From positions 1-64,000 of the forward strand of contig NZ_LQPT01000076.1 of NCBI RefSeq assembly GCF_002102355.1: a DNA stretch of 64,000 nucleotides, given 5' to 3'. Numbering within the stretch: position 1 is the first letter of the stretch; every line of letters begins with the position of its first letter. The stretch comes from Mycobacterium sherrisii (GTDB taxonomy: Bacteria; Actinomycetota; Actinomycetes; Mycobacteriales; Mycobacteriaceae). Under the pieces are notes generated by a model. It saw only the letters and a list, made by a program, of their open reading frames with translations. It was not told the DNA's origin and did no database searches. Below, in pieces: positions 8,719 to 18,688 of the stretch. The translations under genes were made by a program, and so were the position numbers.

Positions 8719-9348
8719 TTAGGGAGCCGAGCCCACCAGGTTTGAATACTGCGGGCAGTAGGCGTGGACCGAGATCGTCACGTAGGCGTCGGCGTCGTTG
8801 CCGAGCGCCGGATTACTGGCCCGGAAGTCGGCGATGACCTGCTGGACCGTCATGCCCACCCGGATGTTCTCGCAGACCATCTTTCCGTTGTAGATCGCGG
8901 CGTCGGGGTTGGCGAAGGAGATACCGCGGTCGTTGAGGGATTGCACGTACCGGTTGTCCTGATCCGGTGTCGACACGATCGAGGAGGGGGCGGCCGTGGC
9001 CGCCGGCGCTGCGGTCGACGCGGGTGTGGTCGTCGACGTCGGTGCCGCACCGGGGGACGGCGCAGGGTTTTTCGGATGGTCAGCCAACAGGGCCCAGCCC
9101 AGCACGATCGCTCCGGCGACCACGACGCCGGCCGCGAACAACGCGGCCGCGGTACGCCAGGTGGCGCGCCAGGACCGGCGCTGGCTCGTCGACTCGCCCG
9201 TTATGTCACCCGCGTCGTCGCGAGACCACGCCAAACCGGCGGAGTTCGACGTCGTCGGCGCTTCGGGTTCCGCAGCAGTGGGTGCGGCGGCCGTCTCGCC
9301 ACCGTCCAGTCCGGCGGTTTTGTCGGTGGCCGGTCCCGGCTCGGACAT
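8719..9348 (-). CDS. Membrane-anchored DUF732 protein in the mmpL operon
   Basis: A 209-residue protein with an acidic Ala/Pro-rich cytoplasmic N-terminus, one transmembrane helix (TAAALFAAGVVVAGAIVLGW, about residues 66-85), a Thr/Ala/Pro-rich linker and a C-terminal DUF732 domain (FANPDAAIYNGKMVCENI; YCPQYSN) that would face the periplasm. It starts 17 bases after the mmpL stop, so the two are probably co-transcribed. Most mmpL genes have an upstream mmpS encoding a one-helix periplasmic partner; here no mmpS is present and this protein has the same topology. A partner role is inference. Confidence 0.82.
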   Translation of the reverse strand: MSEPGPATDKTAGLDGGETAAAPTAAEPEAPTTSNSAGLAWSRDDAGDITGESTSQRRSWRATWRTAAALFAAGVVVAGAIVLGWALLADHPKNPAPSPGAAPTSTTTPASTAAPAATAAPSSIVSTPDQDNRYVQSLNDRGISFANPDAAIYNGKMVCENIRVGMTVQQVIADFRASNPALGNDADAYVTISVHAYCPQYSNLVGSAP

Positions 9349-9365
9349 GTCGGGGGTCGCTGCGG

Positions 9366-12251
9366 CTAGTCGGGCGCGTGGGTGCCGAGCAGGGCGCGGA
9401 CCATCGGACGGGAGCCTTCGGAGCGCAGCAGGTAGCTCGCCGGCCGCCGCCGGACTCGCAACGGCCACCAGAACCAGCGGCCCAGCAGGGCCGCGATGGA
9501 CGGCGTCATGAATGCGCGCACGATCAACGTGTCGAACAACAAGCCCAAACCGATCGTGGTGCCGATCTGACCGATCACGCGCAGATCGCTGACCACCATC
9601 GAGGCCATCGTGACGGCGAACACCAGCCCCGCGGCCGTGACGACCTTTCCGGTGCCGCCCATTGCTCGAATGATGCCGGTGTTGATACCGGCACCCAGCT
9701 CTTCTTTCATCCGCGAGACGAGCAGCAGGTTGTAGTCGGATCCCACCGCCAACAGGATGATGACGGACATCGGCAAGACGAGCCATTCCAGCCCGAGTCC
9801 GATGATGTGCTGCCAAAGCAGCACCGACAATCCGATCGAGGCTCCCAACGACGTCACGATCGTCCCGACGATCACCATGGCGGCCACGAAACTGCGAGTG
9901 ATCATCAGCATGATCGCGAAGATCAAGCACAGCGCGGCGATGCCGGCGATCATCAGGTCGTACCGCGAGCCGTCATGCAGGTCTTTGTAGGTCGCCGAAA
10001 CACCGCCGACATAGATGTTGGTGTTTTCCAGCGGCGTCGACTTCAGCGATTCTTCGGCCGCGGTCTTGATCGCCGCGACCCGCGCGATGCCTTCCGGGGT
10101 GGCGGGGTCGCCACGATCCGAGATGATCATTCGTGCCGCTTTGCCGTCCGGCGACAGGAACAGTCCCATCACCTTCTGGAACGAGGGGTTCTGGAAGACC
10201 TCCGGGGGCAGGTAGAAGGAGTCGTCGTTCTTCGAAGCATCGAAGGCCGCGCCCATATCGGTGGTGATGTTGCCCTGCGAATCGGCCTGGCCGATGATGC
10301 CGCTCATGGTGGAGTGCATCGTCAACATCATGGTGCGCATTTGCTTCATGGTGTCGATCTGAATCGGAAGCTCGGCGGCCAGCTTGGGCATCAGCACATC
10401 GACCTTGTCGATGTCGACGACGAGTTCGGCGAGCTTGTCATCCAGCTCGTCGATGCCGTCGAAGGAATCGAACAGCGACCGGAACGACCAGCAGATCGGG
10501 ATGTCGTAGCAGTGCTTTTCCCAGTAGAAGTAGCTGCGGATCGGCCGCAGGAAGTCTTCGAAATTCGAGATGTCGTCGCGGAGTTCGGTGGTGATCGCCT
10601 GCACGTCGTGTGTGTTGAGAGCCAGGTCATGGGTCACGGCGTTCAGCTGCAGAATCAGGTGATACAGCGTCGTCGTGATCTCGATCGTCTTGGCGAGCTC
10701 ATCGGCCTGCTTGAGCATGTCGTTCATGCGAGCCTTTTGGTATTCGATGTTTTCCATCTGGCTCGCGTTCATGATGCCCAACCGGAACGGGATGGTCGTG
10801 TGCGCCATCGGCGAGCCGGCCGGGCGGGTGGGGGACTGCACCCGGGAAACGCCCGGGACCGCGAGAACGCCCTTTGCCAGCCGTTCCAGGATCAGGAAGT
10901 CCGACGGATTGCGCATGTCGTGATCGGCCTCGATCAAGACAAACTCCGGCAACATCCGGCCTAACGGAAAGTGCCGGTTCGCGGCGGCATATCCCTGGTT
11001 GGTCGGGAGGTCGTCGGGCAAATACACCCGGTCGTGGTAGTTCGTCGTGTAGCCCGGCAGCGCCAGCAGACCGACCAGCGTGACGGCGCACGCGGCGGCG
11101 AAAATCGGTCCGGGCCAGCGGACGACCGCCGTGCCGATCCGGCGCCAGCGACGAACGGTGAGCCGCCGCCGGGGCTCGAACACGCCGAGACCGCCACCCA
11201 CCGCGAGCACCGCGGGCACCAGGGTCAGCGCGATGGCTACCGCCACGAGCATGCCGACAGCGCACGGGACCCCGATGGTCTGGAAGTACGGCATCCGGGT
11301 GAAGCTGAGGCAGAACACGGATCCGGCGATGGTCAAACCCGAAGCCAGCACCACCTTCGCCGTGCTGCGGTAAGTGGTGAAATAGGCCGTCAGGCGGTCC
11401 TCACCGGCTTGACGTGCCTCCTGGTAGCGCCCGAAGAAAAAGATCCCGTAGTCGGTGCCTGCCGCGATGCCGAGGGTGATCAGCAGATTGACCGCGAAGG
11501 TGGAAAGACTCAGCACGCCGTTGTTGCCCAAGAACGCCACGATTTGGCGGGCCACCTGCAGCTCTATCCCAACCATCAACAGCAGGACGATGACGGTGAA
11601 AAGCGAGCGGTACACCAACAGCAGCATCACGAAGATGACCACGAGGCTCACCACGGTGACCTTGAGAATGGTCCGTTGGCCGCTGTGGTTCAGATCAGCG
11701 ATGAGCGGCGCCGGTCCGGTGACATAAACCTTGACGCCCGGTGGCGGGGGTGTGCGCTCCACGATCTTGCGGACGGCGTCCGCCGATTCGTTGGAAAGGC
11801 TGGTGCCCTGGTTGCCGGCGAGCTTCAGCTGCACATAGGCGGCCTTGCCGTCCTCGCTTTGCGCGCCGCCGGCCGTGACCGGATTTCCCCACAGGTCCTG
11901 GATGTGCTGCACATGCTTGGGGTCGTTGCGAAGTTCACGCAGCAGGTTGTTGTAGTAGTGGTGCGCGTCGTCGCGCAAGGGTTGCTGGCTCTCCAGCACG
12001 ATCATCGCCAGGCTGTCGGAATTCGATTCCTTGAAGTCCTCACCCAGGCGCTGCATCGCCTTGATCGACGGCGCATCCCGAGGGCTGAGGGAGACCGAGC
12101 GTTCCTTTTCCACCTGTTCGAGCGAGGGGACGGCAACCGTCACGAGGACCGTGAGAATCAGCCACGCCAAGATGATCGGGACCGACAGCCGATGGATCAG
12201 CCGTGCGGCGAAGGGCGGGCGCTGCTCCGCGTCCACGCGTGGATCGCTCAT
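9366..12251 (-). CDS. MmpL4-like RND lipid/siderophore transporter
   Basis: A 961-residue MmpL transporter with about 12 membrane helices in two halves and two large periplasmic loops. TM4 carries GTDYG at about residue 265 and TM10 carries GSDYN, the proton-relay Asp-Tyr pairs of MmpL proteins. Sequence blocks such as [18 protein letters not shown]-like IQDLWGNP and [20 protein letters not shown] closely match MmpL4/MmpL5, which export carboxymycobactins and other lipids. ATG at 12251 is preferred; a GTG at 12260 is possible. There is no mmpS beside it. It is divergent from a reductase-sulfotransferase gene, which may make its substrate. Confidence 0.9.
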   Translation of the reverse strand: MSDPRVDAEQRPPFAARLIHRLSVPIILAWLILTVLVTVAVPSLEQVEKERSVSLSPRDAPSIKAMQRLGEDFKESNSDSLAMIVLESQQPLRDDAHHYYNNLLRELRNDPKHVQHIQDLWGNPVTAGGAQSEDGKAAYVQLKLAGNQGTSLSNESADAVRKIVERTPPPPGVKVYVTGPAPLIADLNHSGQRTILKVTVVSLVVIFVMLLLVYRSLFTVIVLLLMVGIELQVARQIVAFLGNNGVLSLSTFAVNLLITLGIAAGTDYGIFFFGRYQEARQAGEDRLTAYFTTYRSTAKVVLASGLTIAGSVFCLSFTRMPYFQTIGVPCAVGMLVAVAIALTLVPAVLAVGGGLGVFEPRRRLTVRRWRRIGTAVVRWPGPIFAAACAVTLVGLLALPGYTTNYHDRVYLPDDLPTNQGYAAANRHFPLGRMLPEFVLIEADHDMRNPSDFLILERLAKGVLAVPGVSRVQSPTRPAGSPMAHTTIPFRLGIMNASQMENIEYQKARMNDMLKQADELAKTIEITTTLYHLILQLNAVTHDLALNTHDVQAITTELRDDISNFEDFLRPIRSYFYWEKHCYDIPICWSFRSLFDSFDGIDELDDKLAELVVDIDKVDVLMPKLAAELPIQIDTMKQMRTMMLTMHSTMSGIIGQADSQGNITTDMGAAFDASKNDDSFYLPPEVFQNPSFQKVMGLFLSPDGKAARMIISDRGDPATPEGIARVAAIKTAAEESLKSTPLENTNIYVGGVSATYKDLHDGSRYDLMIAGIAALCLIFAIMLMITRSFVAAMVIVGTIVTSLGASIGLSVLLWQHIIGLGLEWLVLPMSVIILLAVGSDYNLLLVSRMKEELGAGINTGIIRAMGGTGKVVTAAGLVFAVTMASMVVSDLRVIGQIGTTIGLGLLFDTLIVRAFMTPSIAALLGRWFWWPLRVRRRPASYLLRSEGSRPMVRALLGTHAPD

Positions 12252-12626
12252 GCGGTCCACTGCCAGCAGAAGTTGTCGGCGTTCACGTCATGCGTGATCC
12301 CCGTCGACCACGCCGTCCACCCCGGTGCGCCAGCAGCTGCTGTCACTATCGCTCGTCTCCCTCTGGTATTGCCGTCACCCTGCCGCGAGCAGGCGACGCT
12401 TCCAAAGTCTCTCATTGAATGGATCGGCGGCGACAGGAAACGTATTACAGCAGCGGTTCACTTCCCGGCAACTCCGCCACCGCCAGGGCCCTGAGCTGCG
12501 ATGTTGTCATCGCGAATGAATTCAGATGGCGGGCTCTGTGATACCCCAGTAAGTTCGCGTGGGGGCCACCCGGGGCCAGCCGGGGCCGTCACGGCACGGG
12601 GCTCGGGCGAGGGACGGAACTGTTTG
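12252..12626. promoter_or_regulatory. Divergent intergenic region, mmpL operon / reductase-sulfotransferase
   Basis: This 375-base region separates two divergent transcription units and must hold both promoters. A GAGGGACGG lies 10-15 bases before the ATG at 12627. I see no tRNA, IdeR-type box or clear inverted repeat here. Confidence 0.5.
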
Positions 12627-14936
12627 ATGCATTGGGCGATCACCGGCGCAACGGGTTTTCTCGGAATTCACATCTTGAGCGAAATCCTTCGCGGTGACGA
12701 CACGTTCACCCTGCTGACCCGCCCGCAAGCCGACCCCATCGCCCGCATCCACAAGGCCCTGCCGTTGACCGCTGAAAACGGAGCGGCAAACGCCGGGACC
12801 AACATGCAGACCTGGAGCGAAGGGGAGCTGCGCGACAGACTCACGATCGTCCCGGTGGACCTCGCGGCGCCCCGATTGGGGCTGACGCATCGGCAGTTCC
12901 GAGAGCTTGCCGACAGTCTGGACGCCGTCCTGCACTGCGCCGGCAACATCGAGTTGGATGCCGACCTTGACGACCTTCGTCGCACCAATGTCGGTGGCAC
13001 CACGCGGATCCTCGAACTCGCCGACGCCGGCGGCCGAGCGCCCGATGTATTCCATGTGTCGACGGCGTTCGTAGCCGGCAAGCGCCGCACCGGTCTCATC
13101 TACGAGACCGAACTTGGCGACGACGACCAAGGCTTCGAAAACAACTACGAGCGTTCAAAATTCGAGTCCGAGTCGCTGGTGCGGGACTGGGCGCGACGCA
13201 CGGGGCGGCGGGTCGTGGTGCTGCGGCCCAGCGCCCTGATCGTGGACCGGCCGCCGCACCCGGACTTTCCCTTGCATCCGCTGTCTTTCTTGTCGACGTC
13301 GGCGGACAGCGGGATGCGGCTGTTCTCCGTGTCCGGACGTCCGATGCGCACCAACATGTCGATGCGGCTCAGCGGAGATCCCAACGGCCACTTGAATTAC
13401 ATGCCCGCCGGCGAGGCGGCCGACGAGATGGTGCGTTTGATGCGGTTGGCCCCCGACGGTCTGAATACCTACCACGTCGTGCATCACCACGACGTCGCGG
13501 TGCAAACCCTGGTGGAGCTGTTCAACGCGTTGTCGCCGATCCCCCTGACGCTCGTCGACGGCCCGATCGAGGACCCCAACCTGCTGGAGCGGCGACTGCG
13601 GTGGGCGAGCGGCTTCATGCCCTACCTCGAGCACAGCCGGACATACGACACGAGCAAAACCCGGGCCGTTATCGGTGAGCCGCAGCGCAATACGGTCGTC
13701 GATCTCGATTACCTGTTGAACAGCGTGGGACGCCACAAGCGATACTTCACCGTCAATGCCGAATCGCGGCAAGGCCGTGGCTCGGCATCGCCGCCGCTGC
13801 CGTGCGTGCGACGGCCCTTCGACGTCACCGCTCGCGGCGCGCAGGCACGTCATCGACAGGTGGGCCCGGTCCGAGGGCTGACGTTCATCGTCACGGTCGG
13901 TCGCAGCGGGTCGACGGCGCTGTCGCGCGTCTTGGGGGCGCACCCGGATGTGTTGAGCCTCAACGAGTTTTACCTGTCGGTACGCGCGTCGTCGGCGGTC
14001 GACGACACGCTGTCGGGTGAACAATTTTGGCGGATGCTGGCCGACCCGCACCCGATTTTCGACTCGATGGTCCGCGGTGGCGCGGCGATGCCGGAGTTCG
14101 TCTATCCGCGACTGGAAGGAACTCGGTTCGACGCCAGCACCACCGGCATCCCGGCGATCAGCATGATGACGCTGCCGCACCTGTCCTCCGATCCCGACGG
14201 TGTCTTCGATGCTCTCGCCGCCGAGATCCAGACCTGGCCCGAGCGACCGGCCCGATTGCACTACAAGAGATTATTCGCTTGGCTTGCAACGCATTTCGGC
14301 GGGACCGTGGTGGTCGAGCGCTCGGCGATGTCGTTGAGCAGCGTGCCGTGGCTGCGCCAGACGTTCCCCGACGCGAAATTCGTGCACCTGTATCGCAACG
14401 GGCCGGACACGGCCGTCTCGATGAGTCGCCATACCGGATTCCGTTTGATGGCGCTCATCCAAGACGCGCTCGAGTTGCTCGATCTCGATCCGGAACGCCG
14501 GCATCCCGGGCTGCGGCTGGACCCGACGGCGATACCGATCGAACTGGCCTCGCTGCTCGGCGACACCTGCGACGTCGACTATCTGATGGGACAGCGCCTG
14601 CCCGTCGTCCGGTTCGCCCGGATGTGGAGCGAGCTGATTCTCACCGGCGAAGCCGAGCTGGCCGACTTGCCCGGCGACCATTATCTGCCGTTGTCGTATG
14701 CAGAGCTTGTCGCCGAACCCCGTTCTTCGTTGACCCGTCTGGCGAGTTTCCTTGAGATCGAGGCGGATCGGCAGTGGCTGGACTTCGGCAATGACGTCAT
14801 CGACCCGGGGTTCAGCGGCGCCTCGAATCAGCTGTCCGCCGAGGACCTTCGAGCCGTCACCGAATGCTGCGCTGCCGCCACCGCCGTGCTCGCAGGCCAC
14901 GCCGTCGCCGCGGGTGAAATCACCGCGGCCCGCTGA
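12627..14936 (+). CDS. Thioester-reductase-like SDR fused to a sulfotransferase
   Basis: A 769-residue two-domain protein. Residues 1 to about 400 are an extended SDR of the NAD-binding-4 / fatty acyl-CoA or thioester reductase type: the dinucleotide motif GATGFLG is at 7-13, HVSTAFVAG precedes the active site, and the catalytic Tyr and Lys are in NYERSK (Y174, K178). From about 415 the protein is a PAPS-dependent sulfotransferase: the 5'-phosphosulfate loop is GRSGST (425-430) and the 3'-phosphate motif is YRNGPDTAVS (589-598). The first domain should reduce an acyl thioester to aldehyde or alcohol, the second should sulfate a hydroxyl; sequential action on one lipid is inference. The ATG at 12627 starts the first beta strand; longer starts add non-family residues. 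Confidence 0.85.
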   Translation: MHWAITGATGFLGIHILSEILRGDDTFTLLTRPQADPIARIHKALPLTAENGAANAGTNMQTWSEGELRDRLTIVPVDLAAPRLGLTHRQFRELADSLDAVLHCAGNIELDADLDDLRRTNVGGTTRILELADAGGRAPDVFHVSTAFVAGKRRTGLIYETELGDDDQGFENNYERSKFESESLVRDWARRTGRRVVVLRPSALIVDRPPHPDFPLHPLSFLSTSADSGMRLFSVSGRPMRTNMSMRLSGDPNGHLNYMPAGEAADEMVRLMRLAPDGLNTYHVVHHHDVAVQTLVELFNALSPIPLTLVDGPIEDPNLLERRLRWASGFMPYLEHSRTYDTSKTRAVIGEPQRNTVVDLDYLLNSVGRHKRYFTVNAESRQGRGSASPPLPCVRRPFDVTARGAQARHRQVGPVRGLTFIVTVGRSGSTALSRVLGAHPDVLSLNEFYLSVRASSAVDDTLSGEQFWRMLADPHPIFDSMVRGGAAMPEFVYPRLEGTRFDASTTGIPAISMMTLPHLSSDPDGVFDALAAEIQTWPERPARLHYKRLFAWLATHFGGTVVVERSAMSLSSVPWLRQTFPDAKFVHLYRNGPDTAVSMSRHTGFRLMALIQDALELLDLDPERRHPGLRLDPTAIPIELASLLGDTCDVDYLMGQRLPVVRFARMWSELILTGEAELADLPGDHYLPLSYAELVAEPRSSLTRLASFLEIEADRQWLDFGNDVIDPGFSGASNQLSAEDLRAVTECCAAATAVLAGHAVAAGEITAAR

Positions 14937-14957
14937 GTCGCGGCGTAGGCTGCGGCC

Positions 14958-15353
14958 ATGCCGATCGACCGTGCCGCGCTCGTTGCGGGCAGCATCCGAC
15001 TCGCCTCCGGTGTCCACTTTCTGGTAGACCCGCTGGGGGCAAACCGCCTATGGGGGGACCCGGGGGAGCCGACGCCCACCGCGCGGCTGCTACTGCGCTC
15101 GATGGGCTACCGCGACGCATTGATCGGCGGGCTGCTCACGGCGGCGGCGTTGCGCGGCAAGAACACCCGCGGCTGGTTTCTGGCCTCGGGCGGCGCCGAC
15201 GCGGCAGATCTGCTGGGCGGGTTGAGTGTGCACCACGAACTCAAACGCTCGCAGCGGTTGATCGGCCTGGGTGGTGCGGTCGTGGGTATCACCGTCGGAT
15301 TATGGGGCGCGGTGCGGCCCGTACCGAAAGCCCAGAAGCAACCGGCGGACTGA
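14958..15353 (+). CDS. Small membrane protein, DUF4267-like
   Basis: A 131-residue protein with three or four hydrophobic stretches (RLASGVHFLVDP, GYRDALIGGLLTAAAL, GLGGAVVGITVGLWGAV). The arrangement, with a Gly-Tyr-Arg-Asp motif and DAADLLGG, resembles DUF4267 membrane proteins of unknown role. It begins 21 bases after the fusion gene and is probably read with it. Function unknown. Confidence 0.6.
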   Translation: MPIDRAALVAGSIRLASGVHFLVDPLGANRLWGDPGEPTPTARLLLRSMGYRDALIGGLLTAAALRGKNTRGWFLASGGADAADLLGGLSVHHELKRSQRLIGLGGAVVGITVGLWGAVRPVPKAQKQPAD

Positions 15354-15444
15354 GGTCCGGGCGCCGAATTCGCCTGTGCCGCGCGGATTGCGACGTCGTC
15401 TGGGTCGGTCAGCTCAAGCGGACCGTCCCGATCGGGACTAAAAG

Positions 15445-16908
15445 CTAAGTGCCGCAGAATGTTTGGTAGGTGCCGAATTCCTCGGGCGCCGGCTCGGCGT
15501 AGCGCTGCAAGCCGGGACGCTCGTCGTACGGAGCGGTCACCGCCTCGAGCAGTTGTCTCACCGGCGCCAGGTCGCCGTCCGTCGCCGCGGTCAGGGCCTC
15601 TTCGACCAGGTGGTTACGCGGGATATAGATCGGGTTGGCGCGGTCCATCGCATCGGCGCTCGGTCCCATGGCCTGCCAGCGGGACAGCCAGGCATCGAAT
15701 CCGGCCAGGTCGACGAATAATCCCCGGGCCGGCTCGGTATCACCGCGCGCGGCACGGGCGAGCCGGCGGAAGAACGAGGTGTAGTCGACGTGGCTTTCCT
15801 TCAGCAGCCGCAACAGAGCGTCGGCCAGGCCGGTGACCTCCGCCGCGTCGACACCGGTGGAAAGACCGAGTTTGGCCCGCATACCCGATGACCACGTAGC
15901 GTCGTATTCCCTGTGGAAGACCCCGAAGGATTCCTCGGCCAGCGCGACGCCCTCGTCGACGTCCTCGGAAAGCAACGGCAGCAGTGCCTCGGCGAAGCGC
16001 GCGAGATTCCACCCGGCGACGGCGGGTTGGTTGCCGTAGGCGTAGCGCCCCCACATGTCGATCGAACTGAACACGGTGTCGGGGTCGTAGGCCTCCATGA
16101 AGGCGCACGGCCCATAGTCGATCGTTTCGCCCGAGATCGTCATGTTGTCGGTGTTCATCACACCGTGAACGAATCCGATCAGCATCCACCGGGCGATCAG
16201 CGACGCCTGGGCGGCGACCACCGCCTCGAAGAGCGCGCGATAAGGATTTTCGGCGTGCGCCGCGTCGGGATGGTGCCGGGCGATCGCGTGGTCGGCGAGG
16301 CGCCGCAGCAGGTCGGTGTCCCCGGTCAGGGCGGCGTATTGGAAGCTGCCAACCCGCAGGTGGCTACCGGCGACGCGAACCAGCACCGCACCCGGCAGCA
16401 GCGTTTCGCGCTGCACGGGCCGGCCGGTGGCGACCACGGCCAACGAGCGGGTCGTCGGGACGCCGAGGGCGTGCATCGCCTCGCTGACGACGTATTCGCG
16501 CAGCATCGGGCCGACCGCCGCCAGGCCGTCACCGCCGCGGGCGAACGGGGTCGGCCCGGAACCCTTGAGGGCGATGTCGCGCCGCGCGCCGTCGTGGTCG
16601 GCCAGTTCGCCCAGCAGCAAGGCCCGTCCATCGCCGAGCCGCGGCACGAGGCCGCCGAATTGGTGACCGGCGTAGGCCTGCGCTACCGGGACCGCCCCGG
16701 CGGGCAGCAGATTGCCCACCAAAAATCGCAAACCCTCAGGGCCGCGCAGCCAGGCGAGGTCGAATCCGAGTTCCGTTGCCAGCGGCTCGTTGAGGACCAG
16801 CAGCCGCGGGTCGGGCGGCGTCTCGGCGCGCGAGCGGATGCCCAGCTCGGGCAGCTCGCGGGCGAAGCCGTGATGGATCGCAACGCTGACCTCCGGTGTG
16901 ACACTCAC
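15445..16908 (-). CDS. selO: SelO/YdiU-type protein AMP transferase
   Basis: A 487-residue pseudokinase-fold enzyme of the SelO (YdiU) family, known to AMPylate proteins in redox control. Key features are GHQFGG, the Lys-containing [18 protein letters not shown] loop, [15 protein letters not shown] and the metal-binding [19 protein letters not shown]. The protein ends FCGT, the usual bacterial terminus with Cys where animal SelO has selenocysteine. Length fits the family. The start is a GTG at 16908. It follows the hemerythrin gene by 10 bases on the same strand, which suits a shared oxidative-stress role. Confidence 0.92.
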   Translation of the reverse strand: MSVTPEVSVAIHHGFARELPELGIRSRAETPPDPRLLVLNEPLATELGFDLAWLRGPEGLRFLVGNLLPAGAVPVAQAYAGHQFGGLVPRLGDGRALLLGELADHDGARRDIALKGSGPTPFARGGDGLAAVGPMLREYVVSEAMHALGVPTTRSLAVVATGRPVQRETLLPGAVLVRVAGSHLRVGSFQYAALTGDTDLLRRLADHAIARHHPDAAHAENPYRALFEAVVAAQASLIARWMLIGFVHGVMNTDNMTISGETIDYGPCAFMEAYDPDTVFSSIDMWGRYAYGNQPAVAGWNLARFAEALLPLLSEDVDEGVALAEESFGVFHREYDATWSSGMRAKLGLSTGVDAAEVTGLADALLRLLKESHVDYTSFFRRLARAARGDTEPARGLFVDLAGFDAWLSRWQAMGPSADAMDRANPIYIPRNHLVEEALTAATDGDLAPVRQLLEAVTAPYDERPGLQRYAEPAPEEFGTYQTFCGT

Positions 16909-16918
16909 GTCATTCAGA

Positions 16919-17500
16919 CTACGGAGAATCGAGGAAGCTGACGGCCTGGCGGATCACGTCGCGAGCCCGGTCGAGCATCGACGCAAACGGACCGATGGCG
17001 AAGTTCATTTTGGCCGACTCGACGCCCGGATGCGGGTGCGTCGGCGCGATGGCCTGCGCCGCCCGCACCGCGGTGGTCATGCGTTTCAGATCGTCGGAGT
17101 CGAGTTCGCGCTCCAGGTAAGGGAATTCGTCCTGCTCTTCCTGTTCGGCATGGGCGAGGACCGCCTGGCGCAGCTTGGTGAGCTCGTCGACGAACTCCTG
17201 CGACGTCACATCCAGCTTTTCGATCTGGGACAGCAGCTCTTTAGCGCTGTGCTCGTCCTTCAACAGGGCGTCGACGACCGCGTCGCCGGCGTCGGACTCG
17301 CGTCGCATCCGGGGATGCACCACCATCTCCTCGGCCGTTTCGTGCACCGCCAGCAACTGCCGCAATGCGGTGAACGGCGCCTCCCGCGCTTCGGGGTCCG
17401 ACGCGTACAGCACCTCGTCGAACATGTCCTCGATCAAGTTGTGCTGTGCCTTGAGGAAGGCCACCACCTCATCGGGAGTCTCGATGATCATCTCGGGCAC
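16919..17500 (-). CDS. Hemerythrin-like HHE domain protein
   Basis: A 193-residue protein with two HHE-type helices pairs: [33 protein letters not shown] and [16 protein letters not shown] supply the His and Glu ligands of a di-iron centre. Such proteins sense or handle oxygen, NO or peroxide. GTG at 17500 is the start because GGAGG is six bases upstream; a more distal start would add an unrelated leader. It is the likely first gene of a two-gene unit with selO. Confidence 0.87.
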   Translation of the reverse strand: MPEMIIETPDEVVAFLKAQHNLIEDMFDEVLYASDPEAREAPFTALRQLLAVHETAEEMVVHPRMRRESDAGDAVVDALLKDEHSAKELLSQIEKLDVTSQEFVDELTKLRQAVLAHAEQEEQDEFPYLERELDSDDLKRMTTAVRAAQAIAPTHPHPGVESAKMNFAIGPFASMLDRARDVIRQAVSFLDSP

Positions 17501-17624
17501 GGGTGACCTCCAGAGTCGGGGTGTGGAAAGCACGTCGGCGGGCTGTCGCAGTTTCGATATCGGTTACCACGACCGGGCACAGATAAACGCCCGTTGTCGG
17601 CTCGGTGGTCGCTACGCTGGCGAT

Positions 17625-17981
17625 ATGAGCGCCAAGAGCCGGGTCCGGGTCGAGCGCCTCTACCAGGACGTCACTCCAGAGGACGGACAGCGCGTCCTGA
17701 TTGACGGCCTGTGGCCGCGCGGAGTCCGCAAGGACGACCCGCGGGTAGGCATATGGTGCAAGGACGTCGCGCCGTCACGCGAACTGCGCGACTGGTATCA
17801 CCACGACCCGGCGCGTTTCGACCAGTTCGCGTCACGCTACGAGGCCGAGTTGGCCGGCAACCCGGCGCTGCACGAACTGCGCGCGCTGGCAAAACGCGGG
17901 GTGGTCACCCTAGTCACCGCCACCCGCGACGTGTCCGAAAGCCACGCGGCGGTGCTGGCGAAATTGCTGGACCGCGACTGA
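17625..17981 (+). CDS. DUF488 protein (Rv3073c-like)
   Basis: A 118-residue DUF488 protein: VRVERLYQDV, VLIDGLWPRGVRKDD and the C-terminal LVTATRDVSESHA are diagnostic. The length matches M. tuberculosis Rv3073c. The family has conserved Arg, Trp and His residues suggesting an enzyme or nucleic-acid role, not established. In M. tuberculosis the gene lies close to the crcB/DUF190 genes, and here too it is only 2 kb away. Confidence 0.87.
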   Translation: MSAKSRVRVERLYQDVTPEDGQRVLIDGLWPRGVRKDDPRVGIWCKDVAPSRELRDWYHHDPARFDQFASRYEAELAGNPALHELRALAKRGVVTLVTATRDVSESHAAVLAKLLDRD

Positions 17982-18039
17982 GCCGGCGCGACAAACTCGC
18001 AGCTAGACCGAAAGCGGTGCGGGTAGGCTCCGCGACGAT

Positions 18040-18666
18040 ATGAGTGACCCCGAAGTGATCCTGCCCCGGCGATTGATCGACGTCAGCGCCGAAGTCGCCA
18101 ACGTCCCCCCGCCGCCGATACCCCAGGTGCCGGCGCCGTACGGCTTGCGCCTGGCCGACCCGGACGCCGACGCCGAGATGATCTCGGAATGGATGAACCG
18201 TCCGCACTTGGCTGAATCCTGGGAGTATCCGTGGCCGCCGCAGCGCTGGCGCCGGTACCTGCGGGCGCAGCTCGACAGCGATTTCTCGCTGCCCATCTTG
18301 ATCAGCCTGGACGGCGTGGACCACGCATACGTCGAACTTTACCGGGCCGCAAAGGATTCCATCGCTACCCGCTACGACTACGACCCCCACGACTTGGGGC
18401 TGCATGCCGCGGTTGCCGATCTGGAGTACCTGAGTCGCGGGCACGTGAGCTACGTGCTGCCGCACGTCGTCGTGAGCGTGTTCGCCCTCGATCCGCGGTG
18501 TCGGCGGGTGATGTTCGACCCGGATCATCGAAACATCCAGGCGCGCAAGTTCTGTGAGCGCGGCGGCTGCGTTTTCCTCGGTGAGCACGACATGTCCAAC
18601 CGGCGGATGGCGCTGTACGTGCTGCCACGCACGCCCGACGACGTGCCGCGGTCCCGTGACGGCTGA
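18040..18666 (+). CDS. Siderophore lysine N-acyltransferase (MbtK-like)
   Basis: A 208-residue GNAT enzyme resembling Rv1347c/MbtK, which adds the long acyl chain to the lysine side chain of mycobactin. Shared blocks are ISEWMNRPHLAESWEY, AAKDSIATRYDYDPHDLG with LGLHAA, and the CoA-binding end RRVMFDPDHRN with GCVFLGEHD and NRRMALY. It is separated from any mbt genes in this window and no iron box is visible upstream, so it may be a paralogue or a displaced mbtK. Confidence 0.85.
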   Translation: MSDPEVILPRRLIDVSAEVANVPPPPIPQVPAPYGLRLADPDADAEMISEWMNRPHLAESWEYPWPPQRWRRYLRAQLDSDFSLPILISLDGVDHAYVELYRAAKDSIATRYDYDPHDLGLHAAVADLEYLSRGHVSYVLPHVVVSVFALDPRCRRVMFDPDHRNIQARKFCERGGCVFLGEHDMSNRRMALYVLPRTPDDVPRSRDG

Positions 18667-18688
18667 TTCTTTGCGACACTGAGCACAA

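Noticed and set aside
8967-10964. Long plus-strand open frame antisense to mmpL
   Set aside because: It lies wholly over the well-supported mmpL and DUF732 genes, is rich in Arg/His/Gln as expected of a GC-rich antisense frame, and shows no domain.
12501-12626. Longer start for the reductase-sulfotransferase
   Set aside because: The added residues (Gly/Arg/Pro-rich) do not belong to the fold; the nucleotide-binding strand begins at ATG 12627.
17982-18039. Iron box (IdeR) before the mbtK-like gene
   Set aside because: No TTAGG...CCTAA-type 19-base palindrome is present in the gap.
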